64,000 nt of DNA. It comes from Shinella daejeonensis (lineage in GTDB: Bacteria; Pseudomonadota; Alphaproteobacteria; Rhizobiales; Rhizobiaceae). Location: assembly GCF_024281235.1 (NCBI RefSeq), contig NZ_JAHWXY010000002.1:744001-808000 (forward strand), written 5' to 3'. The first letter of the stretch is position 1. The number at the start of each line of letters is the position of its first letter. A program made the position numbers and the translations under genes. Below, piece by piece: positions 8,908 to 17,833 of this stretch. The notes beneath the pieces were generated by a model. That model was not told the origin of the DNA. It made no database searches and saw nothing but the letters and a program-made list of their open reading frames with translations.

Positions 8908-9645
8908 TCAGGCCCCGAGATAGGCGGCCTTGAGATCGGGATCGTTGAGCACGTTGTGCGCGCCGCCTTCGACGGAGCAGCGTCCGGCATCGATCACATA
9001 GGCGTAGTCGGCGATTTCCAGCGCCACGGCCGCATTCTGTTCGACGACGATGAGGCTGATGCCGGACTTGGAGAGCGTGATGATGATCTCGAAGATCTGG
9101 TTGATGATCTTCGGCGCCAGACCGAGCGAGGGCTCGTCCAGCATGAGAAGCTCCGGTGTCGCCATCAGCGAGCGAGCAATCGCCAGCATCTGCTGCTGCC
9201 CGCCGCTCATGCGGCTGGCCAGCGAATGACGCCGCTCCTTCAGGATCGGGAACATATCGTAGGCTTGCGTGCGGATCTCGTCGAAGCTCCGCCCACGGCC
9301 CGGGATATAGCCTGCAAGCAGGTTTTCCTCGACGGTCAGCCGCTGGAGGATCTGGCGGCCTTCCGGGCAATGCGCCAGGCCGAGCCGGGTGATCTCCTCC
9401 GGCGGCCGGCCTTTGATGGCCTGCCCCTTGAACTCGATCTCACCGCCGTAGATCTGCGTCAGGCCGGAAATGGAGCGCAGCGTCGAGGTCTTGCCGGCGC
9501 CGTTCGCACCGATGATCGTCACGATCTCGCCGGAGCGGACCTCCAGATCAATGCCGAACAATACCTGCGTTCGACCGTAACCCGCCTTGAGCCCGGCGAC
9601 CTTGAGCAAGCTTGCGGATGGTGTCGAGTTCTTCCGTGGTTCCAA
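8908..9645 (-). CDS. livF: Branched-chain-type ABC transporter ATP-binding protein LivF
   Basis: About 245 residues with Walker A GANGAGKTS, signature MSGGQQQMLAIARSL and Walker B LLMLDEPSLGLAP. LivF is one of the two cytoplasmic ATPases of a HAAT-family importer. The start is decided by the ribosome-binding site: TTG 9645 is six bases after a perfect AGGAGG, giving LEPRKNSTPSASLLKVAGLK. This makes livF overlap the 3' end of livG by 98 bp in another frame, so translation is probably coupled. Confidence 0.9.
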   Translation of the reverse strand: MEPRKNSTPSASLLKVAGLKAGYGRTQVLFGIDLEVRSGEIVTIIGANGAGKTSTLRSISGLTQIYGGEIEFKGQAIKGRPPEEITRLGLAHCPEGRQILQRLTVEENLLAGYIPGRGRSFDEIRTQAYDMFPILKERRHSLASRMSGGQQQMLAIARSLMATPELLMLDEPSLGLAPKIINQIFEIIITLSKSGISLIVVEQNAAVALEIADYAYVIDAGRCSVEGGAHNVLNDPDLKAAYLGA

Positions 9646-10372
9646 GATAGGCCTCCTGCACTTTCTCATTGGTGCGCACCAGTTCCGGCGTGCCGGAGCA
9701 AAGCAGCTCGCCATAGTTCAGCACGTCGATCCGGTCGGAGATCGACATCACCATGTCCATGTCGTGCTCGACGAGAATGATCGCGCGGTCCGCGCGTTTC
9801 AGACTGGCGATCAACGCCGCCATGTCTTTCGTTTCGGTATGGTTGAGGCCGGCCGCCGGTTCGTCGAGCAGTACGATCGGCGCTTCGGTGACGAAGGCGC
9901 GGGCCAGTTCGAGTATCTTCTGGCGGCCGTAGGGCAGGTCGCCGGCAAGCGTGTCGGCCACATCCGAAAGGCCGAACCGTTCGAGGCACGCATGGCAGAT
10001 ATCGAGCCGCTCGCTCTTGCCCAGCCGTCTGGCGCCGGTCAGATACGTCAGCCAGGATTGCGGGAAGAAACAGACCTCCAGGTTTTCCAGCACGGTCATG
10101 CCGTCGAACAGGCGAAGGTTCTGATAGGTCCGCGCGATACCGAGTTGCGCCACGCGATGCTTGGGCAGCCTGTTGAGCACCGATGCGCCGAGGCGGATCG
10201 CGCCGGAGGTGACGCTATAGGATCCGGCGATCATATTCACGACCGTCGATTTTCCAGCGCCGTTCGGCCCGATGATCGAGTAGACCGAGCCGACGTCGAA
10301 GGTGAGCGACAGGTTCTTGATCGCGACCAGCGAGCCGAAATGCTTGCTTACGTTTTCGAGGGCGAGAGCCAT
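9548..10372 (-). CDS. livG: Branched-chain-type ABC transporter ATP-binding protein LivG
   Basis: 274 residues from ATG 10372 (MALALENVSKHFGSLVAIKN). Walker A GPNGAGKSTVV, signature-region LPYGRQKILELARA and Walker B IVLLDEPAAGLNHTE are present. The family-typical C-terminus (VQEAYLG) is followed by about 30 extra residues encoded by DNA that also encodes the LivF N-terminus. The start overlaps the 3' end of livM by 25 bp. It works with LivF on the LivH/LivM channel. Confidence 0.92.
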   Translation of the reverse strand: MALALENVSKHFGSLVAIKNLSLTFDVGSVYSIIGPNGAGKSTVVNMIAGSYSVTSGAIRLGASVLNRLPKHRVAQLGIARTYQNLRLFDGMTVLENLEVCFFPQSWLTYLTGARRLGKSERLDICHACLERFGLSDVADTLAGDLPYGRQKILELARAFVTEAPIVLLDEPAAGLNHTETKDMAALIASLKRADRAIILVEHDMDMVMSISDRIDVLNYGELLCSGTPELVRTNEKVQEAYLGTTEELDTIRKLAQGRRAQGGLRSNAGIVRH

Positions 10373-11343
10373 AGGTTCCGGACCTTTCGAATGATGAAGC
10401 TGAGGTTGAAGCGGGGCGAGACGAGACCGCCCGGGCGCAGCACGATGACGGTGACGAGGACGATGCCGTATATCAGCAGCCGGTACTGGGCGGCGAAGTG
10501 CAGCACCTCCGGCAGGACCACGAGCACGATGGCGCCGGCGATCACGCCGACGATATTGCCGACGCCGCCGATGATGATGATCAGCACGACGAGCAGCGAT
10601 TCCTGGAAGGTGAAGCTTTCCGGGCTGACGAACCGCTGGAACGAGCCGAAGATCACGCCGCCGGCGCCGCCGATCGCCGCGCTGAGCGCAAAGGCGAGCA
10701 GCTTCAGCGTCGTCGTGTTGATGCCGAGGCCGCGCACGACGTCCTGGTCTTCCCGCAGCGCCCGCCAGGCCTTGCCGAGGATCGAGCGCTCCATATAGTA
10801 GACGCTGGCGCATATGATGATCGCGAGCGCCAGCAGCAGCCAGTAGAAATGAACCGGGCTGGTGAGGGGCAGGCCGAAGAGGCTGGCACGGTCGAGGCCC
10901 GCGATGCCCTGCGGGCCGTTCGTCAGTTCGTCGGCATTGTTGATCGCGATGCGGATGATCTCGCCGAAACTGAGGGTGACGATGGCGAGATAGTCTCCCC
11001 GCAGCTTCAGGACCGGAAAGCCGAGCAGGACGCCGGCGATCGCTCCCGCCGCCGCCCCGATGAACAGGATCACGATGAACGGCAGATGGATGTCGAACTG
11101 GCCGCTGGCCAGGAAGGCATAGGCATAGGCGCCCACCGCATAGAAGGCGATGAAGCCCAGATCGAGCAGGCCGGCGTAGCCGACGACGAGGTTCAGGCCG
11201 ACGGCCAGGATGATATAGATCAGGATGCTGTCCGCGACGCGGACGTAATAGGGCGGAAGTTTCGGCACCAGCGCGAGCAGGATCACGCAGAGCGCGAGTG
11301 TTGCAAGCAGACCGGCCCGCCGTGCGATCACCGAGGTCCCCAT
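10348..11343 (-). CDS. livM: Branched-chain-type ABC transporter permease LivM
   Basis: 331 residues, strongly hydrophobic with about eight to ten membrane segments. Family-typical motifs are AVGLNLVVGYAGLLDLGFIAFYAVGA (split here only for description) near residue 50, LRGDYLAIVTLSFGEIIRI in the coupling region, and GVGNIVGVIAGAIV near the C-terminus. It pairs with LivH to form the inner-membrane channel. It starts three bases after livH stops, consistent with a single operon. Confidence 0.92.
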   Translation of the reverse strand: MGTSVIARRAGLLATLALCVILLALVPKLPPYYVRVADSILIYIILAVGLNLVVGYAGLLDLGFIAFYAVGAYAYAFLASGQFDIHLPFIVILFIGAAAGAIAGVLLGFPVLKLRGDYLAIVTLSFGEIIRIAINNADELTNGPQGIAGLDRASLFGLPLTSPVHFYWLLLALAIIICASVYYMERSILGKAWRALREDQDVVRGLGINTTTLKLLAFALSAAIGGAGGVIFGSFQRFVSPESFTFQESLLVVLIIIIGGVGNIVGVIAGAIVLVVLPEVLHFAAQYRLLIYGIVLVTVIVLRPGGLVSPRFNLSFIIRKVRNLWLSPSKT

Positions 11344-11346
11344 GGG

Positions 11347-12297
11347 TCAGTAATCCTTCTTTGCGACAGTCGTTTCTTCCGAGATCGTCTCGCCGAGCAG
11401 GCCGGCGGGCTTGAACAGAAGAACGAGGATGAGAACGGCGAAGGCGAAGACATCGCGGTATTCCGTGCCGATGAGCCCGCCGGACAGGATCGGCAGGAAG
11501 GCGGTGCCGAAGACTTCGATCGCGCCCAGCAGGAAGCCGCCGAGCATGGCGCCGGGAATGGAGCCGATGCCGCCGAGAATGGCTGCCGTGAAGGCCTTCA
11601 GGCCGATGACCGAGCCCATGGTGGGCTGCATGATGCCATAGTAGGATGCATACATGATGCCCGCCATGGCACCGAGGCCGGGGCCGATGAAGAAGACGAG
11701 GCTGACGGCGCGGTTGACGCGAATGCCGAGCAGGCTGGAGGTCGTCCAGCTTTCCGAGGCAGCACGGATCCAGATGCCGAGGCGCGTGCCGTTCACGAAC
11801 AGCGTCAGGCCGACCATGAGCAGGATGGCCGCGGCGAGAATGCCGAGTTGCATGGTCGTGACCATGCCGCCCAGCGCGGCGATCGGCTCGCTCGCCACGA
11901 TCGCCGGAAAGTGCACCGGCTGCGGGCCCACGGTCACACGCACCGCGCTTTGCAGCACGATCGACATGCCGAGCGCGCTCAGCATCGGCGCCAGCCGGCC
12001 ATAGGCGCGCAACGGCCGATAGGCGAAGCGTTCGATCGTCACCCCGAGCAGGCCGATGATCACGAAGCTCGCCACGATGGCCAGGGCCGAATCCAGCATC
12101 GGCGCCAGTCCGCCAAGGCCGACGAGCCCGCTGAAGACGAACGTGTAGACATAGGGGCCGAGCATGAAGAACTCGCCATGCGCGAAGTTGATCAGGCGCA
12201 TGACGCCATAGACCATCGTGTAGCCGAGCGCGATCAGCCCATAGATCGCACCGATCGCCAGCGCGAAGATCAGTTGTTGGAGAAAATAGTCGAACAA
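11347..12297 (-). CDS. livH: Branched-chain-type ABC transporter permease LivH
   Basis: 316 residues from a TTG start at 12297 (FDYFLQQLIFALAIGAIYGL follows), with GAGGCG about eight bases upstream; no ATG fits the family N-terminus. Hydrophobic throughout, with the conserved YGVMRLINFAHGEFFMLG near residue 30 and SSLLGIRVNRAV in the cytoplasmic coupling helix. It is the second gene after the binding protein at 12368 and forms the channel with LivM. Confidence 0.9.
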   Translation of the reverse strand: MFDYFLQQLIFALAIGAIYGLIALGYTMVYGVMRLINFAHGEFFMLGPYVYTFVFSGLVGLGGLAPMLDSALAIVASFVIIGLLGVTIERFAYRPLRAYGRLAPMLSALGMSIVLQSAVRVTVGPQPVHFPAIVASEPIAALGGMVTTMQLGILAAAILLMVGLTLFVNGTRLGIWIRAASESWTTSSLLGIRVNRAVSLVFFIGPGLGAMAGIMYASYYGIMQPTMGSVIGLKAFTAAILGGIGSIPGAMLGGFLLGAIEVFGTAFLPILSGGLIGTEYRDVFAFAVLILVLLFKPAGLLGETISEETTVAKKDY

Positions 12298-12367
12298 GGG
12301 AGATCGCCTCTGTGACGACGGACCGGCGCCATGCGCGCCGGTCCTGTTGAAAAGCGTCCGGCCGTTA

Positions 12368-13483
12368 TTATTTGACCAGTTCGAACTTGCCGTCCTTGAC
12401 GACGTAGAGATACATCGACGCCGTCGTATTCTCACCGTTTTCGTCAAAGGCGACCGGGCCGAGCAGGGTGTCGACCGTCACGCCGTGAAGTTGGGCGAGA
12501 ACGCCCTCGCGATCGAGCGTCTCCGCCTTCTCGACGGCCGCCGCCATGACCTGTGCGTTGGCGAAGCCGAGCGAGGCATAAGGGCCGGGCGCGCGGCCGA
12601 AGCGGGCCTGGTGACGCTCGGAGAAGTCGCGCAGCTCCGGCGAGGAATCATAGGGAGGAAGCTGGAAGGTCATCAGCGCGCCCTCTGCGGACGCCGCCCC
12701 GGCCTGGGTGATGAAATCGACGGTAAAGCCGATATCGGGACCGATGAACTGGGCTTGCAGGCTCTGTTCGCGCATCTGCTTGAGGAACAGGGCCAGTTGC
12801 GGCATGCCGGCGCCCATATAGACGACGTCGGGATTTTCGAGCTTGATCGAGGCGATCAGGGCGGAGAAATCCACATCTTCCGGATTGGCGCCGAACGTAC
12901 CGGCGATTTCCCCGCCGCCGGCTTCGAAATTGTCCTTGAACACGCCGGCGATGCCCTGGCCGAACACCGTCTTGTCATGCACGAGGACAGCCTTCTTCAG
13001 GCCGAGCGTCTCGGTGACGTATTTCGCGGGCAGCGCGCCCTGGACGAAGTCGTTCGCCACCGGGCGCACGACCGTCTCGAAACCCATGCGCATCAGCTCC
13101 GGATTGGTGGCGGGCACGACCTGCGCCATGCCGCATTCGGAATAGATGTCGAGTGCGGGCATGGTGACGCCGCTGTTCATATGGCCGATGACGCCGATGA
13201 CAGTGCTGTCATCGCAGAACTGCTGGGCGACGAGCGTTCCCTGCCGCGGATCGGCGCGGTCGTCGAGGGCCTTGAATACGATGTTGTTGCCCTTGATGCC
13301 GCCCTTTTCGTTGAGCTGGTCGAAATAGATCTGGGCGCCGTCGATCTGCGACTGGCCGAATTCGGCCTGCGCGCCGGACATCGGCGCACTGCCGCCGAGA
13401 ACGATGTCGTCGGCAACGGCGGGAAGGGCGCTGGACGCCAGCAACAGTGCGGCAGCCGAAAGAATTACACGGGTTCTGGTCAT
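12368..13483 (-). CDS. ABC transporter substrate-binding protein (LivK type)
   Basis: 371 residues. A signal peptide (MTRTRVILSAAALLLASSAL, cleavage near PAVA-DD) precedes a type-I periplasmic binding fold: VLGGSAPMSGAQAEFGQSQ, FDQLNEKGGIKGNNIVF, VIGVIGHMNSG. It heads the livHMGF operon and supplies its specificity. Ligand unknown; Liv-type proteins also bind aromatic acids, amides, ureas and short carboxylates. Motif copy A lies about 87 bp upstream of the start, so induction by the XRE-cupin regulator is plausible. The binding protein at 5101 is clearly different in sequence. Confidence 0.92.
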   Translation of the reverse strand: MTRTRVILSAAALLLASSALPAVADDIVLGGSAPMSGAQAEFGQSQIDGAQIYFDQLNEKGGIKGNNIVFKALDDRADPRQGTLVAQQFCDDSTVIGVIGHMNSGVTMPALDIYSECGMAQVVPATNPELMRMGFETVVRPVANDFVQGALPAKYVTETLGLKKAVLVHDKTVFGQGIAGVFKDNFEAGGGEIAGTFGANPEDVDFSALIASIKLENPDVVYMGAGMPQLALFLKQMREQSLQAQFIGPDIGFTVDFITQAGAASAEGALMTFQLPPYDSSPELRDFSERHQARFGRAPGPYASLGFANAQVMAAAVEKAETLDREGVLAQLHGVTVDTLLGPVAFDENGENTTASMYLYVVKDGKFELVK

Positions 13484-13569
13484 GAAGGTTCCCCTTTTTC
13501 ATCTTGTCGGGACTGGTTGCATGGAACGTCCGTTCGAGCAACACAATCGTGAAATTATTTCGCTCACTC

Positions 13570-13583
13570 TTCATGCGAGTGAT
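13570..13583 (-). promoter_or_regulatory. Island motif TTCAT-N3-AGTGAT, copy A, upstream of the liv operon
   Basis: TTCAT GCG AGTGAT on the plus strand, 87 bp upstream of the binding-protein start. It also forms TCACT-N9-AGTGA, an inverted repeat (13564-13582) suited to a dimeric regulator. Confidence 0.5.
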
Positions 13584-13620
13584 TTTATGCACGGCTATCT
13601 GAAGTTTTCGTCGGACCTCC

Positions 13621-14409
13621 TCATTTCGCAAGATAGCCACCGTCCACCGCCAGGACGTGGCCGGTGGTCATCGACGCGGCGGACCCGGCGAGGAAGACCA
13701 TGGCGAAGGCCACCTCTTCGGGTTCGGCAAGGCGTTTGAGCGGGGTCAGATCGCGGATTTTCTGCATCTGCGCCGCATCGGCCGCCAAATGTTCGATCAA
13801 CGGTGTCCGGACCCAGGTGGGCGCCACCGCATTGACGCGGATATCGTCGTCGGCCCATTCGACCGCGAGCGTGCGGGTGAGGTTCACCACGCCCGCCTTG
13901 GCCGATTGATAAGAGACGTTCGGATGAAGGCCGCCGCCTGAATAGCTCATGATCGAGGCGGTGTTGACGACCGTGCCCGCAACGCCCCGGGCGATCCAGG
14001 AGCGGGCGGCCGTCCGCGAGCACAGGAACATGCCCGTCAGATTGACCGAGACCACGCTGTTCCAGTCGGCCAGCGACAGTTCCGTCGAAGGACGGCGGAT
14101 CGATATCCCGGCATTGTTGATCAGGATATCGAAGCCGCCGGCGGTTTCTTCAGCGGCGGTGAAAGCCGAGATGACATCACTCTCGTCGGTGACATCGAGG
14201 GCGGCGGCGAACGCCGTGCCGCCCGCGTCCGCCACCTCGTTACCGACGGCTTGCGCCGCCGCAAGATCCCGGTCGAGAACCACGACATGCGCCCCGAAGG
14301 CGGCGAAGAGCAAAGCCGCCGAGCGACCGATCCCTCCACCGCCGCCGGTGATGAAGACCCGCTTTTCATCGAGCCTGAACATCTTTTCGGGTGCCTGTGC
14401 ACACGTCAT
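13621..14409 (-). CDS. Short-chain dehydrogenase/reductase (SDR)
   Basis: 262 residues. Glycine-rich TGGGGGIGRSAALLF, cofactor-selecting VLDRDLAAA, NNAGIS, and catalytic TASIMSYSG followed by SYQSAKAGVVNL are all present. The ADC-like gene lies just upstream with a 27-bp gap, so both probably form one unit led from motif copy B. It may produce or consume the keto acid used by the ADC-like enzyme. ATG 14409 was taken; an internal ATG ten codons later is an alternative. Confidence 0.88.
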   Translation of the reverse strand: MTCAQAPEKMFRLDEKRVFITGGGGGIGRSAALLFAAFGAHVVVLDRDLAAAQAVGNEVADAGGTAFAAALDVTDESDVISAFTAAEETAGGFDILINNAGISIRRPSTELSLADWNSVVSVNLTGMFLCSRTAARSWIARGVAGTVVNTASIMSYSGGGLHPNVSYQSAKAGVVNLTRTLAVEWADDDIRVNAVAPTWVRTPLIEHLAADAAQMQKIRDLTPLKRLAEPEEVAFAMVFLAGSAASMTTGHVLAVDGGYLAK

Positions 14410-14436
14410 GTGTACGGGTTCCTGTCTTGCGCCGTA

Positions 14437-15132
14437 TCAGCCGACGATCTTGCCGAAGCCGAGCACGAAATTGGCGACGATCATCTCCGCGCCGACGACC
14501 TCGCGGATCTGGAAATCGGAGAACGGGTCGCTCGCATTGCCGCCGACCCTGATGTCAGCCGTGCCGAAGGCGTGGCGCAGGGTCGTGGATTGGCCAAGCG
14601 AATTCTCGATGATCTGCGTTTCGACGGCGGCGCTTTCCGGCGAGGGAATGATGCGCGTCTGGAAGCGCGGATGCAGTGCGGGCTTTTCGAAATCCGGGCC
14701 GTCGGCCTTGAAATCGATCTCGATCAGCGACGTGCCACGACGCGACAGCGTCGCCGTAATGGCGCTGTCCGTCGCGTTCCAGGTGACGTCTCCCATCTTC
14801 TTCGGGTAGCCCCAGACTTCGCGGCCGACGGCCATGGAGTCGTCATTGGTCACGATCTCATAGAGGACGTGGCCGCCGGGCCGGCCCTGATAGCTCATCG
14901 GTACGACGATCCCGCCCTCGGCATAGGAGCCAAGCGAGCCGCCCGCCGGGACGTCCATGATGAAGAACTCGATCACGTCGCCCCTCAGCTCGAATTGCGA
15001 CGGCAGCGCCGCGCGGATCGCCGCCTCATCGACACGGCAGAACACGCTGACCTTGCTGAAGGCTTTGTAGTCGAAAGGCGGCGCCTGATAGAGGGGCGAG
15101 CGCTGCGGAATGGAATAGGCCTGCTGAGACAT
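14437..15132 (-). CDS. Acetoacetate decarboxylase family protein
   Basis: About 231 residues. GREVWGYPKKMGDV carries the lysine pair that in acetoacetate decarboxylase forms the Schiff base with a beta-keto acid, and FFIMDVPAGGSLGSYAEGG precedes it as in the family. The enzyme would decarboxylate a 3-oxo acid or, as some ADC-like homologues do, catalyse a hydrolase/aldolase step. Start 15132 matches the family N-terminus; ATG 15174 upstream is possible. It is followed by an SDR and preceded by motif copy B. Confidence 0.85.
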   Translation of the reverse strand: MSQQAYSIPQRSPLYQAPPFDYKAFSKVSVFCRVDEAAIRAALPSQFELRGDVIEFFIMDVPAGGSLGSYAEGGIVVPMSYQGRPGGHVLYEIVTNDDSMAVGREVWGYPKKMGDVTWNATDSAITATLSRRGTSLIEIDFKADGPDFEKPALHPRFQTRIIPSPESAAVETQIIENSLGQSTTLRHAFGTADIRVGGNASDPFSDFQIREVVGAEMIVANFVLGFGKIVG

Positions 15133-15203
15133 GGGGGATATTGTCTTTCCTGTCTGTTCACGTCCGGCGGACATTCACATAAATGAAGAAATCATGTCAA
15201 GAT

Positions 15204-15217
15204 TTCATATGAGTGAT
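15204..15217 (-). promoter_or_regulatory. Island motif TTCAT-N3-AGTGAT, copy B, upstream of the ADC-like gene
   Basis: TTCAT ATG AGTGAT on the plus strand, 72 bp upstream of the ADC-like start. A wider inverted repeat (GAAATCA ... TGATTTC) surrounds it. Confidence 0.5.
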
Positions 15218-15219
15218 TT

Positions 15220-16665
15220 CTACAGGTTTGTTTGTGAAACGAACTTGATCGTCTGGAAAGTCTCCAGCGCCTCCGGTCCGCCCTCGGAGCCATATCCGGA
15301 GTCCTTCACGCCGTTGAACGGAACTTCCGCATAGGCAAGTCCGTAATCGTTGACCGAGAGCATGCCGGTCTCGATTTCCTCGGCGAAACGCTGGGCGTTC
15401 TTCTGCGAGCGTGTGAAGGCGTAGGCGGCAAGTCCGAAAGGCAGCCGGTTCGCCTCGGTAATCGCCGCGTCGATCCCGGAAAAGCGGTTCACCACCGCGA
15501 CCGGACCGAACGGCTCCTCATTCATGATCGCGGCCTCCAGGGGCACATCGGCAAGCACGGTCGGCTCGAAGAAGAAGCCGGCGTTGCCAATCCGGTTGCC
15601 GCCCGACAGCAGGCGTCCGCCCCGGGCGACGGCATCGCCGATCAGCCGGTCCATGGCGTCGAGCCGGCGCGCATTCGCCATCGGCCCCATGTCCACGCCC
15701 TCGGAAAGTCCGTCGCCGACCTTCACGGCCCGGGCTGCGGAGATGAAATCTTCCAGGACGTTGTCGAAGACCGGTTCTTCCACAAGCACGCGGGTCGGCG
15801 CGATGCAGACCTGGCCGGCATTGTGGAACTTGTGTCCGGCCAGCATCGAAACCGCTGAGGAGAGATCCGCGTCGGCGCAGACGATATAGGGCGCGTGGCC
15901 GCCCAGCTCCATCGTCACGCGCTTCATATGCGCGCCGGCAAGCGCCGTCAGATGTTTGCCGACCGGCGTCGAACCCGTGAAGGAAACCTTGCGGATCGTC
16001 GGATGCGCGATGAGATATTCGGATATTTCCGACGGCACGCCGTAAAGAAGGTTGATCGCACTCTCCGGCAAGCCGGCATCGGCAAAGGCGCGGATCATCG
16101 CGGCGCAGGACGCCGGCGCTTCCTCGGCTGCCTTCAGGATGACGGTGCAACCGGCGGCAAGGGCGGCGCAAATCTTGCGGATGGCCTGGGCGACCGGATA
16201 ATTCCAGGGCGTGAAGGCCGCCACGACGCCGATCGGTTCCTTCATCACCATCTGCTGCACACCGGGCTTGCGCGCCGGAATGATGCGGCCATAGGAGCGG
16301 ATCGCCTCTTCGGCAAACCAGCGGATGACGTCATCGGCGTTCCGCAGCTCGGAACGGGCTTCGGCAAGCGGTTTGCCCTGCTCCATCGTCAGGATCGGCG
16401 CGATATCCTCGATGCGGGCGCGCAGATTGTCGGCTGCCGCATGCAGCAGCCGGGCGCGGTCGCGGGCCGGGGTCCTGCGCCATTGTCCGAAGGCGCTGGC
16501 GGCGGCGGCAAGCGCCCGGTCCATGTCGGCCTGCGTCGCCTTCGCCACGCGGCCGATCTCGTTGCCGGTGGCCGGGTTGAGGACGGGGAGCGTTTCAGCG
16601 CCGGTGCCATCGATCCATTTGCCTGCGATGAAGAGTTTTGTATCGGGATACATGGTCTGTCTCAT
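15220..16665 (-). CDS. NAD(P)-dependent aldehyde dehydrogenase
   Basis: 481 residues, full length for the superfamily. Catalytic residues are intact: FTPWNYP (Asn near 155), ELGG (Glu near 253) and HNAGQVCIAP (Cys near 287), with the cofactor motif FTGSTPVGK near 230. The MYPDTKLFIAGKWIDG start and overall pattern resemble succinate-semialdehyde/medium-chain aldehyde dehydrogenases. It is the last gene of the ECH-ligase-ADH-ALDH operon and would oxidise the aldehyde made by the preceding alcohol dehydrogenase to an acid for the CoA ligase. Confidence 0.93.
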   Translation of the reverse strand: MRQTMYPDTKLFIAGKWIDGTGAETLPVLNPATGNEIGRVAKATQADMDRALAAAASAFGQWRRTPARDRARLLHAAADNLRARIEDIAPILTMEQGKPLAEARSELRNADDVIRWFAEEAIRSYGRIIPARKPGVQQMVMKEPIGVVAAFTPWNYPVAQAIRKICAALAAGCTVILKAAEEAPASCAAMIRAFADAGLPESAINLLYGVPSEISEYLIAHPTIRKVSFTGSTPVGKHLTALAGAHMKRVTMELGGHAPYIVCADADLSSAVSMLAGHKFHNAGQVCIAPTRVLVEEPVFDNVLEDFISAARAVKVGDGLSEGVDMGPMANARRLDAMDRLIGDAVARGGRLLSGGNRIGNAGFFFEPTVLADVPLEAAIMNEEPFGPVAVVNRFSGIDAAITEANRLPFGLAAYAFTRSQKNAQRFAEEIETGMLSVNDYGLAYAEVPFNGVKDSGYGSEGGPEALETFQTIKFVSQTNL

Positions 16666-16679
16666 TCGGGTTCTTGCGG

Positions 16680-17783
16680 TCAGTGGTCGAAGCAGATGAG
16701 CGTACGGGCGAGGACCCCCTGCTCCAGCCAGCGGAAGGCGTCGTTGATCTGGTCAAGTCGCACGCGCTTGCCGATCTGGCGGTCGAGTTCGAAACGGCCG
16801 GCGCGGTAAAGGCCGAGGATGCGCTCGAAATCCCGCTCCGGCACGCCGCCGCCGTAGTTGCTGCCGATGATGCGCTTCTGGGTATTGGGAAGGGTGGAGG
16901 CCGGAAGGCAGACCATCTCGTCCTTCGCCGCGATGCCGACGGAAACAACCGTGCCGCCCGGCCGGACGCCGTCATAAGCCAGCGCGATCGCCGCTGGCCG
17001 CCCCGTGCAGTCGATCATGCTGTCGGGACCGCGGCCACGGCTCAGCGCCTTCAGTTCGGCGGCGACGTCCTGCGTGGCCGAATTGAGGAAATGCGTTGCG
17101 CCGAACGAACGGGCGAGCGCTTCCTTTTCCGGCTTGATGTCGATGGCGACCACCGCTTCGGCGCCTGCGACCGAAGCGGCGTGGATGGCATTGATGCCGA
17201 CACCGCCGACGCCGATAACGCCGACGATCTCACCGGCCTCGACGCGTGCGTCGTTGACCACCGCGCCGAAGCCGGTCGTCACCGCGCAGCCGACAAGCGC
17301 CGCGACTTCGAAGGGAATGTCCTTGTCGATCCTGGAGCAGCCGGATTCCGGCACGACGGCGAGTTCGGCAAAGCTTGAAACGCAGGTGAAATGATTGACG
17401 GGCTGTTGAGCGCTGCCAAGCCGGCGGGCGCCGTTCCAAAGCGTGCCGCCGCCGGCGGCTTCGCCATAGGTGTCGCACATGGTCGGCAGGCGCTTGTGGC
17501 AGTAGAAGCATTCGCCGCAGTTCGGAGCCCAGGAGAGGACGACGTGGTCGCCCTTGCGGACCTTGGAGACGGCCGAACCGGTGCGTTCGACGATGCCGGC
17601 CGCTTCATGTCCCAGGATGATCGGCAGTTTGGGCCGCGACTTGCCTCTGGCGGCGCTGAGATCGCTGTGGCAGACGCCGGTGGCAATGATGCGGACGAGG
17701 ACCTCGCGCTCGCCCGGATCGGCGATCGGCACATCCTCGATCACGAGGTCTTCGTTGTAGTTATAGAGAACGGCGGCCTTCAT
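16680..17783 (-). CDS. Zinc-dependent alcohol dehydrogenase (MDR family)
   Basis: 367 residues. Catalytic zinc ligands are in GVCHSD (Cys38) and GHE (His59-Glu60); the structural zinc site is the four cysteines at 89, 92, 95 and 103. The Rossmann motif is GVIGVGGVGINAIHAAS. The pattern is that of class III-like/long-chain alcohol dehydrogenases. It sits 14 bp upstream of the aldehyde dehydrogenase, so the pair would take a primary alcohol to a carboxylic acid. It could also be a formaldehyde or NDMA-type enzyme. Confidence 0.92.
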   Translation of the reverse strand: MKAAVLYNYNEDLVIEDVPIADPGEREVLVRIIATGVCHSDLSAARGKSRPKLPIILGHEAAGIVERTGSAVSKVRKGDHVVLSWAPNCGECFYCHKRLPTMCDTYGEAAGGGTLWNGARRLGSAQQPVNHFTCVSSFAELAVVPESGCSRIDKDIPFEVAALVGCAVTTGFGAVVNDARVEAGEIVGVIGVGGVGINAIHAASVAGAEAVVAIDIKPEKEALARSFGATHFLNSATQDVAAELKALSRGRGPDSMIDCTGRPAAIALAYDGVRPGGTVVSVGIAAKDEMVCLPASTLPNTQKRIIGSNYGGGVPERDFERILGLYRAGRFELDRQIGKRVRLDQINDAFRWLEQGVLARTLICFDH

Positions 17784-17833
17784 TCTGCTTTTCCTCCCCT
17801 CGGGGCATGTGTTCGTGTGTCCGGGACCGGCGC

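Noticed and set aside
10498-12315. Plus-strand frame of 605 codons antisense to livM/livH
   Set aside because: Rich in Asp, Glu, Gln, Ala and His as expected for the complement of hydrophobic permease genes; no family resemblance.
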